Positions 24,238 through 31,777 of a stretch of DNA of 44,333 bases are shown here, in pieces. The notes beneath the pieces are model-generated. The model was not told the origin of the DNA. It worked only from the letters and a program-made list of their open reading frames with translations, and did not search any database. Every line of letters begins with the position of its first letter. Positions within the stretch are counted from its first letter, which is position 1. The translations under genes and the position numbers were made by a program. This DNA comes from Dactylosporangium sucinum (GTDB lineage Bacteria; Actinomycetota; Actinomycetes; Mycobacteriales; Micromonosporaceae): positions 1-44,333 of the forward strand of contig NZ_BMPI01000087.1 in assembly GCF_014647515.1 (NCBI RefSeq). Reading direction: 5' to 3'.

Positions 24238-25737
24238 TCACCGTTTCGTCATCGGAACGACCATGACGGCCTCCGTCCCGCCGCCGGCCCGCTGGCGCAG
24301 CTCGATCGTGCCCCGCAGCTCGCCCGTGGCGAGGGTCCGGACGATCTGGAGCCCGAGCCGCTCGCTGGAGTCCAGGTCGAAGTCGTCGGGCAGGCCCACC
24401 CCGTTGTCGGCGACGGTCACGTGCAGCTGCCTGCGGAACCGGTGCACCGACAGCACCACCTCGGGGGCCGCGCCCCGGGGCACGGGGTCGAAGGCGTGCT
24501 CGACGGCGTTCTGCAGCAGCTCGTTGAGGACCATCACCAGCGGGGTGGCGATCTCGGCCGGCAGGACCCCGAAGTCGCCCTCGCGGCGCAGGCTCACCTT
24601 GAAGCTGGTCGCGCCGACCTCGACCGCGGCCGCGGCGACCCGCTCCACGATGCCGTCGAACTCGACCGCCTCGTCGGAGGACTCGGACGACATCGAGAGG
24701 GTCTCGTGCACCAGCGCGATGGAGGCCACCCGCCGTACCGACTCCTCCAAGGCATGCCGGGCGGCCGGCACCCCGACCCGGCGGGCCTGCAGGCGGAGCA
24801 GCGCGGCGACGGTCTGCAGGTTGTTCTTGACGCGGTGGTGGATCTCGCGGATCGTCGCGTCCTTGGTCATCAGCTGCCGGTCGCGCCGCCGTACCTCGGT
24901 GATGTCCCGCACCAGCACCAGCGCCCCGATCGGCACGCCGGCCGGGATCAGCGGCAGCGCGCGCATGAGCACCGTGGCCCCGCGGGCCTCCAGCTCCTTG
25001 CGGGCCGGCGCGTCGCCCCGCAGCGCGGCGTGCACGCGCTCGGTCGCGTCGGCGCCCTCCAGCGGGTCGTCGACGAGCCGGCCGGTCAGCTCGGCCAGGC
25101 TCTCGCCCACCAGGTGGGCGGCGAGTCCCAGCCGCCGGTACGCCGACTGCGCGTTCGGGCTGGCGTAGGTGACCTTGCCGGAGGCGTCGAGGCGGACCAG
25201 CCCGTCGCCGATGCGCGGCGCGCTGGTGGTCTCGCCCGGGTGCCGCGGCGGCGGCCAGCTGCCGTCGGCGATCATCTGGGCCAGGTCGTCGGCCGTGGTC
25301 AGGTAGTTGAGCTCCAGCTGGGCGGGGGTCCGCGCGGTGCTGAGGTTGGTGTCGCGGCCGATGACGGCGATGACCCTCGCCTGGCCGCGTCGGCGCACGG
25401 GGATCGCCTCGTGGCGGGCGGGCATGTCGCCATACCAGACCGGATCCCCCTCCCGCCAGATGCGCCCCTGGGCCCGCACGATGGCCAGGTGCGCGACCTC
25501 GGGGCCGCCGGCTCGCCGGCCGACCTGGTCGTCCTGGTAGGCGGTCGGCGCCGTCGTGGGGCGCACCTGCGCGACGCAGAGGTACTCCCCCCGGTCGCCG
25601 GTCGGCACCCACATGAGCAGGTCGGCGAACGAGAGGTCGGACACGATCTGCCAGTCGCCGGCGAGGCGGTGCAGGTGCTCGATGTCCTCGGGTTCGAGGG
25701 AGGTGTGCTCCTCGACGAGATCACGCAGGGTCGACAC
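24238..25737 (-). CDS. pdtaS: Sensor histidine kinase PdtaS
   Basis: 499-residue cytosolic histidine kinase matching mycobacterial PdtaS (Rv3220c) along its length. An N-terminal GAF-like domain (about 1-150; starts STLRDLVEEHTSLEP) is followed by a PAS domain (about 175-285; GDGLVRLDASGKVTYASPNAQ). The HisKA_2 dimerisation/phosphoacceptor helix is TIREIHHRVKNNLQTVAALL with His at 300/301. The ATPase has NELLQNAVEHAF, DNGVGLP and ERLGLQIVRTL. PdtaS acts with the RNA-binding antiterminator PdtaR, whose gene is not in the window. Start is GTG 25737, 7 nt after a TAGTCT -10-like hexamer, so the mRNA may be leaderless. It is divergent from a lipoprotein gene with 23 bp between starts. Confidence 0.95.
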   Translation of the reverse strand: MSTLRDLVEEHTSLEPEDIEHLHRLAGDWQIVSDLSFADLLMWVPTGDRGEYLCVAQVRPTTAPTAYQDDQVGRRAGGPEVAHLAIVRAQGRIWREGDPVWYGDMPARHEAIPVRRRGQARVIAVIGRDTNLSTARTPAQLELNYLTTADDLAQMIADGSWPPPRHPGETTSAPRIGDGLVRLDASGKVTYASPNAQSAYRRLGLAAHLVGESLAELTGRLVDDPLEGADATERVHAALRGDAPARKELEARGATVLMRALPLIPAGVPIGALVLVRDITEVRRRDRQLMTKDATIREIHHRVKNNLQTVAALLRLQARRVGVPAARHALEESVRRVASIALVHETLSMSSESSDEAVEFDGIVERVAAAAVEVGATSFKVSLRREGDFGVLPAEIATPLVMVLNELLQNAVEHAFDPVPRGAAPEVVLSVHRFRRQLHVTVADNGVGLPDDFDLDSSERLGLQIVRTLATGELRGTIELRQRAGGGTEAVMVVPMTKR

Positions 25738-25744
25738 GGGAACA

Positions 25745-25754
25745 AGACTAAGGT
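25745..25754. promoter_or_regulatory. Overlapping divergent -10 boxes
   Basis: On the minus strand TAGTCT (25750-25745) and on the plus strand TAAGGT (25749-25754) each fit TAnnnT and share two base pairs. They end 7 and 6 nt before the GTG starts of pdtaS and the lipoprotein gene. This is the spacing expected for leaderless transcripts. No good -35 hexamer is seen on either strand. Confidence 0.5.
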
Positions 25755-25760
25755 TGCCGC

Positions 25761-26204
25761 GTGCGGCGTCTCCTGGTTCCCCTGGTGTTGGTGCTCTCGG
25801 TCGGCGGAAGTCTCGGCGGATGTGGCTGGGCGGGCCGCCACGCCGAGACGAGCAAACCCGACGTGTTCCAGCTCCAGGGGTACGTGAGCGTCGGCGGAGC
25901 GGCGAGCGGCGTTCCCGGCACGCCCTGCCTCGCGCCCACCTCGGTGCCCGACGTCGTGGCGGGCGCCACGGTGCGCGCCGCCGACGCCGACGGCAAGGTC
26001 ATCGCGGTCAGCTCGCTGGACAGCGGCGTGCTGGCGCAGGCGTCCGACGGGTTCCGCTGCAACTTCGCGTTCCGGATGAAGAACCTGTCCGGCAGCCGGC
26101 CGTCCTACCAGATCCTGGTGGGCGACCGGCCGGCGCAGACGTTCCAGACCCGGGAGCTGACCGAGGGCAAGCCCGCGGTCGTCACCGTCACAGCGTCGTC
26201 GTGA
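25761..26204 (+). CDS. Lipoprotein of unknown function
   Basis: 147-residue exported lipoprotein. The signal peptide MRRLLVPLVLVLSVGGSLGGC ends in an SLGGC lipobox (modified Cys21). The mature part contains two further cysteines (in GTPCLAPTS and FRCNFAF) that could form a disulfide, and reads like a small beta-sandwich: DVVAGATVRAADADGKVIAV, then FAFRMKNL and YQILVGDRP. I recognise no family. It is divergent from pdtaS and overlaps the convergent SIS gene by 17 bp. Confidence 0.82.
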   Translation: MRRLLVPLVLVLSVGGSLGGCGWAGRHAETSKPDVFQLQGYVSVGGAASGVPGTPCLAPTSVPDVVAGATVRAADADGKVIAVSSLDSGVLAQASDGFRCNFAFRMKNLSGSRPSYQILVGDRPAQTFQTRELTEGKPAVVTVTASS

Positions 26205-27246
26205 CCTTCTTCAGGCCGCGCGGCGCGTCCGGGTTCTCCCCGCGGTGCAGCGCGAGGGCCAGCGCCAGGCGCTGCAGCGGGAGGATGTCGAGCAGCGGCG
26301 CGTAGCGCTCGTCGACGGCCGGCGTCGGGATGTGCGCGGTGGCCCCCGCGACCGCCTCCGGGCCGACGACGACCACGTCGGCGCGGCGCTCGCTGAGCCG
26401 GCCGACCACGTCGCGCATCGAGGTGCCGGCGGGGCCGCCGCCGACGACCGCGAGCACCGGCACGTCGGGCTGGGTCATCGCGAGCGGCCCGTGGAGCAGG
26501 TCGGCGCCGGAGAACGCCAGGCCGGCCACGTAGGAGGTCTCCATGAGCTTGAGCGCCGTCTCGCGGGCCGTCGGGTAGGCGTAGCCGCGGCCGGTGGTGA
26601 CCAGGCGGTCGGCGAAGCGGTATCGCGCGGCGAGGTGGGTCGCGGTGTCGTCAGCCAGCAGCTCGGCCGCCAGCCCGGGGAGCCGGCGCAGCTCGGCGGC
26701 CTCCTCGGCGGGTAGCGCGCCGCCGCCCCGCACGCTCTCGACGAGCAGGAGCAGCGCGAGCAGCTCGGCCGTGTACGTCTTGGTGGCGGCGACGGCGACC
26801 TCGTGGCCGGCGGCGACGTCGACGTGCAGCTCGGCCACGCCGGCCAGCGGCGACCCGGGGTTGTTGGTCACGGCGAGGGTGTGCGCGCCCTGCTCCTTGG
26901 CGACCCGCAGCACCTCGTGCAGGTCGGGCGAGCCGCCGCTCTGGCTGACCCCGACGACGAGCGTGTCGCGCAGGTCGGGGCGGGCGCCGTAGACGGTCAT
27001 CGCGGACGGCGAGGCCAGCCCGGCCGGGATGCCGAGGCGGATCTCGGTCAGGTACGCCGCGTAGAGGGCGGCGTGGTCCGAGGTGCCGCGGGCGGTGAAG
27101 ACGACGCTGCGCGGCCGCCACTCGGCGATCTTCGCGGCGACGCCGGCGATCTGGGCGACCCGCTCGCCTTCGTCGAGCAGGCGAGCGAAGACCTCGGGCT
27201 GGTCGGCGATGTCGGCCTTCATACCGGCACCGGGCTGCTCGGTCAC
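26188..27246 (-). CDS. SIS-domain aminosugar isomerase/deaminase-like protein
   Basis: 352-residue protein with two SIS domains, resembling the isomerase half of GlmS without the glutaminase domain. SIS1 (about 40-170) carries FTARGTSDHAALYAAYL and VGVSQSGGSPD. SIS2 carries YAYPTARETALKLMETSYV and GADLLHGPLAM. Such stand-alone proteins act on glucosamine-6-phosphate or other phosphosugars (NagB-II/AgaS-like). Start is GTG 27246 with GGAG upstream. The 104 bp between it and the upstream MFS gene are filled with TGCGC/GCGCA palindromes that look like an operator. Confidence 0.88.
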   Translation of the reverse strand: MTEQPGAGMKADIADQPEVFARLLDEGERVAQIAGVAAKIAEWRPRSVVFTARGTSDHAALYAAYLTEIRLGIPAGLASPSAMTVYGARPDLRDTLVVGVSQSGGSPDLHEVLRVAKEQGAHTLAVTNNPGSPLAGVAELHVDVAAGHEVAVAATKTYTAELLALLLLVESVRGGGALPAEEAAELRRLPGLAAELLADDTATHLAARYRFADRLVTTGRGYAYPTARETALKLMETSYVAGLAFSGADLLHGPLAMTQPDVPVLAVVGGGPAGTSMRDVVGRLSERRADVVVVGPEAVAGATAHIPTPAVDERYAPLLDILPLQRLALALALHRGENPDAPRGLKKVTTTL

Positions 27247-27268
27247 GGTGGAACTCCATTTCGTCTGA

Positions 27269-27349
27269 TGCGCGATCCTGCGCATAGTCTCGCAGTTTCG
27301 CGCACCAGACGCCAGTTTCACCGCCAACTTCGCGCAGACTGTGCGCGAA
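27269..27349. promoter_or_regulatory. Operator cluster of TGCGC/GCGCA half-sites
   Basis: Three elements upstream of the SIS gene: TGCGC-N6-GCGCA at 27269-27284, a half-site AGTTTCGCGCA at 27294-27304, and a perfect 8-bp inverted repeat TTCGCGCA-N5-TGCGCGAA at 27329-27349. The outer AGTTTCGCGCAC and GTGCGCGAAACT (27341-27352) also pair. The clustering suggests cooperative binding by a regulator of aminosugar use, such as a DeoR-, RpiR- or GntR-type protein. Confidence 0.6.
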
Positions 27350-27350
27350 A

Positions 27351-28874
27351 CTACCCTTCCTGCGCAACCAGCGTGCGCTCGGGCGTCTCCGAGCCGCGCA
27401 GCGTGACCTCGCGGATGAACAGCGCGAGGACGGGGATCAGCACGGCCGCCGCGATCGACCACAGGAACACGCTCGACACTCCGCCGGAGATCGCGTCGAT
27501 GACCGCCGAGCGCACCGGCGCCGGCAGCTGCGCGAGGGTCGACGGGTCGATCGTCGCGCCGCCGCTGCCGCTGGCCAGCCGGTCGGCCGCCTGGCTGCCG
27601 AGCCGCTCGCCGAGCACGTCGTGCAGCCGGTGGTTGAACACCGCGCCGAAGGCCGCCACGCCGAACGCACCGCCGATGGACCGGGCGAAGGTGGCGGTAC
27701 TGCTGGCCACGCCCAGATCCTTGAGCTCGACGCTGTTCTGCGCGATGAGCATCGACGTCTGCATGAGGAAGCCCATGCCCAGGCCGAGCACGGTCATGTA
27801 GACGCCGGACATGACCTTGGAGGTGTCCGAGTCGAGCTGGGCGAGGAGCACCATGGCGCCGACCATGACGACGCCGCCGATGATCGGGAACGCGCGGTAC
27901 CGCCCGGTCTTGGTGATGACCCGCCCGACCACCAGCGAGGTGACCAGCAGGCCGGCCATCATCGGCAGCAGGAGCAGGCCCGAGTTGGTGGCCGAGGCGC
28001 CCTGGACGATCTGCTGGTACAGCGGGAGGAACGTGATCGCGCCGAACATCGCGAAGCCGACCAGGAACCCGATGCCGGCGACCATCGTGAAGTTGCGGTT
28101 GGCGAAGATCGACAGCGGCAGGATCGGCTCCGGGTGGCGCCGCTCCACCAGCAGGAACGCGGCCAGCGTCAGGACGGCCAGCGCGGCCAGGCCGAGGATC
28201 TGGGCCGAGGCCCACGCGTACTGGTTGCCGCCCCAGGTGGTGATCAGCACCAGCGCCGTCACGCCCACGGACAGCAGCGACGCGCCGATCCAGTCGATGC
28301 GGTGCTCGGTCCGCCGCTTCGGCAGGTCGAGCCGCAGCGCGAGCAGGGCCAGCGCCGCGCCGCCCAGCGGCAGGTTCACGAAGAACGCCCAGCGCCAGTT
28401 CGCGTGGTCGGTGATGAAGCCGCCCACGAGCGGGCCGCCGACCATGGCCACGGCCATGACGGCCGCGAACTGTCCCTGGTACTTGCCGCGCTCGCGGGGC
28501 GGGACCAGGTCGCCGAGCACCGACATCGCGCCGACCATCAGGCCGCCGGCGCCGAGACCCTGGAACGCCCGGAACCCGATCAGCTCCGGCATGTTCTGCG
28601 CGATGCCGCACAGCGCCGAGCCGGCCAGGAACAGCACGATCGAGGTGAGGAAGACCGTCTTGCGGCCGTAGAGGTCGCCGAGCTTGCCCCAGATGGGGGT
28701 GGAGACGGTCGTGCCGAGCACGTAGGCGGTCACCACCCAGGAGAGGTGGTCGACGCCGCCGAGCTCACCCACGATGCGCGGCATCGCCGTGCCCACGATC
28801 ACGTTGTCGAGCATCGCCAGCAGCATCGCCATGAGCAGCCCGGGCAGCACGACCCGGATGGTCTTGTCGGACAT
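27351..28874 (-). CDS. DHA2 (14-TM) MFS drug exporter
   Basis: 507-residue proton-driven exporter of the EmrB/QacA family. Motif A is present as GKLGDLYGRKTVFL. Motif C is represented around GPLVGGFITDHANWRWAFFVNLPLG. IMPRIVGELGG-like sequence near residue 30 (TAMPRIVGELGGVDHLSWV) is the DHA2 signature. Fourteen hydrophobic segments are visible, with a long loop near residues 430-460. ATG 28874 is the start. A TetR gene is divergent with an inverted-repeat operator between, so the exporter is probably drug-inducible. The substrate is unknown. Confidence 0.94.
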   Translation of the reverse strand: MSDKTIRVVLPGLLMAMLLAMLDNVIVGTAMPRIVGELGGVDHLSWVVTAYVLGTTVSTPIWGKLGDLYGRKTVFLTSIVLFLAGSALCGIAQNMPELIGFRAFQGLGAGGLMVGAMSVLGDLVPPRERGKYQGQFAAVMAVAMVGGPLVGGFITDHANWRWAFFVNLPLGGAALALLALRLDLPKRRTEHRIDWIGASLLSVGVTALVLITTWGGNQYAWASAQILGLAALAVLTLAAFLLVERRHPEPILPLSIFANRNFTMVAGIGFLVGFAMFGAITFLPLYQQIVQGASATNSGLLLLPMMAGLLVTSLVVGRVITKTGRYRAFPIIGGVVMVGAMVLLAQLDSDTSKVMSGVYMTVLGLGMGFLMQTSMLIAQNSVELKDLGVASSTATFARSIGGAFGVAAFGAVFNHRLHDVLGERLGSQAADRLASGSGGATIDPSTLAQLPAPVRSAVIDAISGGVSSVFLWSIAAAVLIPVLALFIREVTLRGSETPERTLVAQEG

Positions 28875-28885
28875 CGTTCCCCGCT

Positions 28886-28952
28886 TACTAGTCGGCCGGT
28901 CAGTTAACTTACTAGCCGCACGGTAAGCTTGCTACTGACCGGCCGTCAAGTA
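28886..28952. promoter_or_regulatory. Inverted-repeat operator between MFS and TetR genes
   Basis: Two 19-bp arms (28886-28904 and 28934-28952) match at 17 positions with core CGGCCGGTCAGT in inverted orientation, 29 bp apart. Each arm sits near one start (MFS 28874, TetR 28964). This is the expected geometry for a TetR dimer repressing both genes. Confidence 0.75.
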
Positions 28953-28963
28953 GGATTGGGACG

Positions 28964-29659
28964 ATGGACGAGAACGTGCGGGTGGTCCGGGGTCGCAACC
29001 GGATCCGGCTCGGCGACGACGACGCCGCGGACGTGCGCGCCCACATTCAGCAGGTGGCGCTCGAGATGTTCATCGAAGAGGGATACGACAAGACCTCGCT
29101 GCGGGAGATCGCCGAGAAGCTCGGGGTGACCAAGGCGGCGCTCTATTACCACTTCCCGACCAAGGACGACATCGTCCGCAGCCTGATCGAGCGGCGCATC
29201 GCGGCCGTCGACGAGCTGCTGGAGTGGGCCGCGACGCAGTCGCGCGACGAGCGGATGCGGCTGGAGTTCTTGCGGCGCTACGCGCAGCTGCACGAGCGGA
29301 TGCCCAACGAGAACGTCATCCGCTTCTTCGAGCGCAACCAGACGCTGATCAACACGATGGCCGCCGGCAAGCAGATGCGCGAGCAGATGATGCGCGTCTT
29401 CGAGTTCCTGGTCGACCCGGCCGAGCCGCTCGCCCAGCAGCTGCGCCGCGCGATGGCGGTCTTCACCATCCACGCGAGCACCTTCATCCTGCGCGAGCGC
29501 CCCGGCACCGAGCGGGAGCGGCGCGAGGCTGCGCTGGAGGTCGCGCTCGAGCTCATGAGCGGCGCCTCTTCGGTCGCTCACGAGCTCGTGGACGTCCTAG
29601 TGCGCGAGCACCTGCAGTGGGAGCCGGAGGCCGAGCAGGCGGACGCCGGGCACGGGTGA
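28964..29659 (+). CDS. TetR family repressor
   Basis: 231-residue regulator. The DNA-binding domain lies at about 24-70: AHIQQVALEMFIEEGYDKTS, LREIAEKLGVTKAALYYHF and PTKDDIV. The rest is an all-helical ligand domain without a recognised signature. The ATG at 28964 gives a short basic arm (RVVRGRNRIR) before the HTH, which can contact DNA. It is divergent from the DHA2 exporter, which it most likely represses. The last 63 bp overlap the convergent GNAT gene. Confidence 0.92.
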   Translation: MDENVRVVRGRNRIRLGDDDAADVRAHIQQVALEMFIEEGYDKTSLREIAEKLGVTKAALYYHFPTKDDIVRSLIERRIAAVDELLEWAATQSRDERMRLEFLRRYAQLHERMPNENVIRFFERNQTLINTMAAGKQMREQMMRVFEFLVDPAEPLAQQLRRAMAVFTIHASTFILRERPGTERERREAALEVALELMSGASSVAHELVDVLVREHLQWEPEAEQADAGHG

Positions 29660-30103
29660 CCAGTCGAGGCTCGGGTCGCGCGTGAAGCCGAACGTGTCGT
29701 AGAGCGCGAACGCGGCCCGGTTGACGTCGCGGGTGCAGATGACCAGCGACGTGCAGCCCAGGGCCTCGGCGCGGTCGATGCAGGCCTGGACCAGCCGGCG
29801 GGCGGCGCCGCGGCGCTGGGCCGCCGGATCGACGGCGAGCATCCGGAACTCGGCCTCGCCGGTGCGCGAGACCTCGGCGTAGGGCGAGCCGGGCAGCGCG
29901 AAGGTCACCGAGCCGAGCAGCTGCTGGCCGTCGGCCGCCACCAGGATCTCGGCCGACGCCGCCCGGGCGGCCACGTCGGCGAGCGCCACCGCATAGCCGC
30001 CGGCGTCGTCCTCCAGCTGGCCGTCGGCCCGGTAGGCCTCGACGGTCAGGCGCGAGACCTCGGCGAAGTCGTCCGGCTCGACGGGCCGGACAACGATCGT
30101 CAC
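29597..30103 (-). CDS. GNAT family N-acetyltransferase
   Basis: 168-residue acetyltransferase. Motif A appears as FRMLAVDPAAQRRGAARRLV, and motif B as SLVICTRDVNRAAFALYDTFGF. The GTG at 30103 overlaps the stop of the biotinyl-domain gene (GTGA), so the two are translationally coupled at the end of the sigR operon. The 3' end overlaps the convergent TetR gene by 63 bp. Substrate not predictable. Confidence 0.9.
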   Translation of the reverse strand: MTIVVRPVEPDDFAEVSRLTVEAYRADGQLEDDAGGYAVALADVAARAASAEILVAADGQQLLGSVTFALPGSPYAEVSRTGEAEFRMLAVDPAAQRRGAARRLVQACIDRAEALGCTSLVICTRDVNRAAFALYDTFGFTRDPSLDWSPVPGVRLLGLRLPLQVLAH

Positions 30104-30315
30104 CCGATCACCGCGATCAGGTCGCCCTCCTGCACCACGTCGCCCTCGTGGACGGAGATCTGGCTGACGGTGCCCTCGGACTCGGCCACGACCGGGATCT
30201 CCATCTTCATCGACTCGAGGATCACGAGCGTGTCGCCCTCGTTGACCTCGGCGCCGACCTGCGTCGTGATCTTCCAGACGTTGGCCACCATCTCGGCGCG
30301 GACTTCGTCGGCCAT
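30100..30315 (-). CDS. Biotin/lipoyl-attachment domain protein (TB7.3-like)
   Basis: 71-residue stand-alone biotinyl domain, ADEVRAEMVANVW...GDLIAVIG. The attachment lysine is in ESMKMEIPV, the biotin consensus. It closely matches mycobacterial TB7.3 (Rv3221c), which lies in the same position beside the anti-sigma gene. It may serve as biotin carrier for an acyl-CoA carboxylase or as a biotin store. The ATG at 30315 has a strong GGAGGAG site. It lies 70 bp downstream of rsrA, with no terminator seen between. Confidence 0.94.
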   Translation of the reverse strand: MADEVRAEMVANVWKITTQVGAEVNEGDTLVILESMKMEIPVVAESEGTVSQISVHEGDVVQEGDLIAVIG

Positions 30316-30385
30316 CCCGATCTCCTCCGGGTCACGTCGGGGCGGGTGCATGCGCTCCGCGCCCCGCAGCATATCGGGATGTCTT

Positions 30386-30670
30386 CTAGTCCGGGCGCAG
30401 CTCGCGGGCCTCGGCGTTGACCACCAGCTCGCTGAGCTTCGAGCGGAGGCGCTGCTTGAGCTCGACCGGGGCCAGCTCCGAGCCGCAGCAGCGGGCCACC
30501 AGAGCCTTGACCTCCTGCTCGATGCCGAACTCGCGCAAGCAGGGCGAGCACTCGTCGAGGTGCTCGCGGATCACCGCCCGGCGGTCGTCGGCGCACTCGA
30601 GATCGAGATACAGATACACCTCGGCGAGCACATCACTGCAGTCGGTCTCGTGCGGGTCTCCACAACTCAT
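30386..30670 (-). CDS. rsrA: Redox-sensing anti-sigma factor RsrA
   Basis: 94-residue zinc-binding anti-sigma (ZAS) protein that holds SigR inactive until thiol oxidation releases it. The ZAS motif H-x3-C-x2-C is HLDECSPC (about 37-44). Further cysteines are at 3, 11 and in ARCCGS. Length and the MSCGDPHETDC start match RsrA/RshA. It begins 4 bp after the sigR stop, the usual coupled arrangement. The open frame to 30730 lies within sigR. Confidence 0.95.
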   Translation of the reverse strand: MSCGDPHETDCSDVLAEVYLYLDLECADDRRAVIREHLDECSPCLREFGIEQEVKALVARCCGSELAPVELKQRLRSKLSELVVNAEARELRPD

Positions 30671-30674
30671 CGGT

Positions 30675-31277
30675 TCAGACCTCGCTCGGCTCAGCGGACG
30701 GGGTGCGGGTGAATCCCCGGTCGGCAGCATAAGCCTCGAGCGACCGGCGCAGGTTGCGCCGCCCGCGGTGCAGTCGCGACATCACGGTGCCGATGGGCGT
30801 GTTCATGATGTCGGCGATCTCCTTGTACGAGAAGCCCTCGACGTCGGCCAGGTAGACGGCCAGACGGAACTCCTCGGGCAGCGACTGCAGCGCCTCCTTC
30901 ACGTCGGAGTCGGGCAGCCGGTCGAGCGCCTCGGTCTCGGCCGAACGCAGGCCGCTGGACGTGTGGCTCTCGGCCTCGGCGAGCTGCCAGTCGGTGATCT
31001 CCTCGGTGGGCGCCTGCACGGGCTGCCGCTGCCGCCGCCGGTAGGAGTTGATGTAGGTGTTCGTGAGGATCCGGTAGAGCCAGGCCTTGAGGTTGGTGCC
31101 GGTCTCGAACTGGTGGAACGCCGCGAAGGCCTTGAGGAACGTCTCCTGGACGAGGTCCTCGGCGTCCGACGGGTTGCGCGTCATCCGCAGCGCGGCCGCA
31201 TACAACTGGTCGATGAACGGCAACGCGTCGCGCTCGAACCGCACGCGCTGCTGCTCCGTGCTCTCGCTGCTGACCAC
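30675..31277 (-). CDS. sigR: ECF sigma factor SigR (SigH homologue)
   Basis: 200-residue ECF sigma factor for the disulfide-stress response. Region 2 spans ALPFIDQLYAAALRMTRNP and DAEDLVQETFLKAF to LYRILTNTYINSYR. Region 4 spans ALQSLPEEFRLAVYLADVEG, then FSYKEIADIMNTPIGTVMSR and LHRGRRNLRR. It should direct GGAAT-N18/19-GTT promoters, and one lies upstream of its own gene. The start used is GTG 31277 with GGGAG 8 nt upstream. The same frame is open and codon-biased up to GTG 31475, which has GGAGGGAAG upstream, so a 266-residue long form is possible. rsrA follows 4 bp downstream. Confidence 0.95.
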   Translation of the reverse strand: MVSSESTEQQRVRFERDALPFIDQLYAAALRMTRNPSDAEDLVQETFLKAFAAFHQFETGTNLKAWLYRILTNTYINSYRRRQRQPVQAPTEEITDWQLAEAESHTSSGLRSAETEALDRLPDSDVKEALQSLPEEFRLAVYLADVEGFSYKEIADIMNTPIGTVMSRLHRGRRNLRRSLEAYAADRGFTRTPSAEPSEV

Positions 31278-31532
31278 TCGCGCGACTCCCACCCTCGACC
31301 GTCCCGCCGAGGATACGCCGAGTTGCTGTGCGAGTTCTGAGTTTGTGGCGCCCGTCAACCGCTCCCGTGTGACGGGCTGCCAGTCCGGATCGGGCTCCGC
31401 ATCGGTGACCGCGGGCCACGCCGGGCTGAAGAGCAGATCCCGGGCGCGCCGGTCAGAACGCTCAAGTGTCGCCACGCTGTTCGTCTTCCCTCCACCGTTC
31501 GGCGCCTTCGGCGGGCGCCGCACCCCCCGTGC

Positions 31533-31558
31533 AACAACGCAGACACGCCCGTCATTCC
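31533..31558 (-). promoter_or_regulatory. SigR-type promoter of sigR
   Basis: On the minus strand GGAAT (31558-31554) and GTT (31535-31533) are separated by exactly 18 nt, a perfect match to the SigR/SigH consensus. Transcription would start near 31525, upstream of both candidate sigR starts. This implies positive autoregulation. Confidence 0.8.
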
Positions 31559-31601
31559 GGCTACGGGGCGCCGGCCCGGTGGCCGGGCCCAACCCGGCCT
31601 G

Positions 31602-31651
31602 TCCCGGCGGCCGGACCACGTGGAGCCTTGGGACCGGTCAGGCCGCCGGGA
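31602..31651. other. Inverted repeat upstream of sigR promoter
   Basis: TCCCGGCGGCC (31602-31612) and GGCCGCCGGGA (31641-31651) are perfect 11-bp arms 28 bp apart, between the hydrolase stop (31778) and the sigR promoter. They may terminate the hydrolase transcript or bind a regulator. Otherwise 31559-31777 holds no gene that I can see. Confidence 0.4.
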
Positions 31652-31777
31652 ACAGGAAGGGCCTGGGAGGTTGCGGATCTGAGCGATCTGCGGTGTGGAG
31701 TCGTGCCGGCCAGCGCCGGTCACACTCCTCAAACGACGCAGCTCAGCGGCCGTCACGATCTCGGACGGGCGAATGTG

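Noticed and set aside
29597..29659. 63-bp overlap of the TetR and GNAT genes taken as a frameshift or truncation
   Set aside because: Both frames keep family-like sequence to near their stops; convergent 3' overlaps also occur at 9356-9461, 11090-11134, 26188-26204 and 36172-36195.
31356..31358. TTG at 31358 as the main SigR start
   Set aside because: It has a possible ribosome site, but GTG 31277 matches the usual SigR N-terminus, and GTG 31475 has the better site for a long form.
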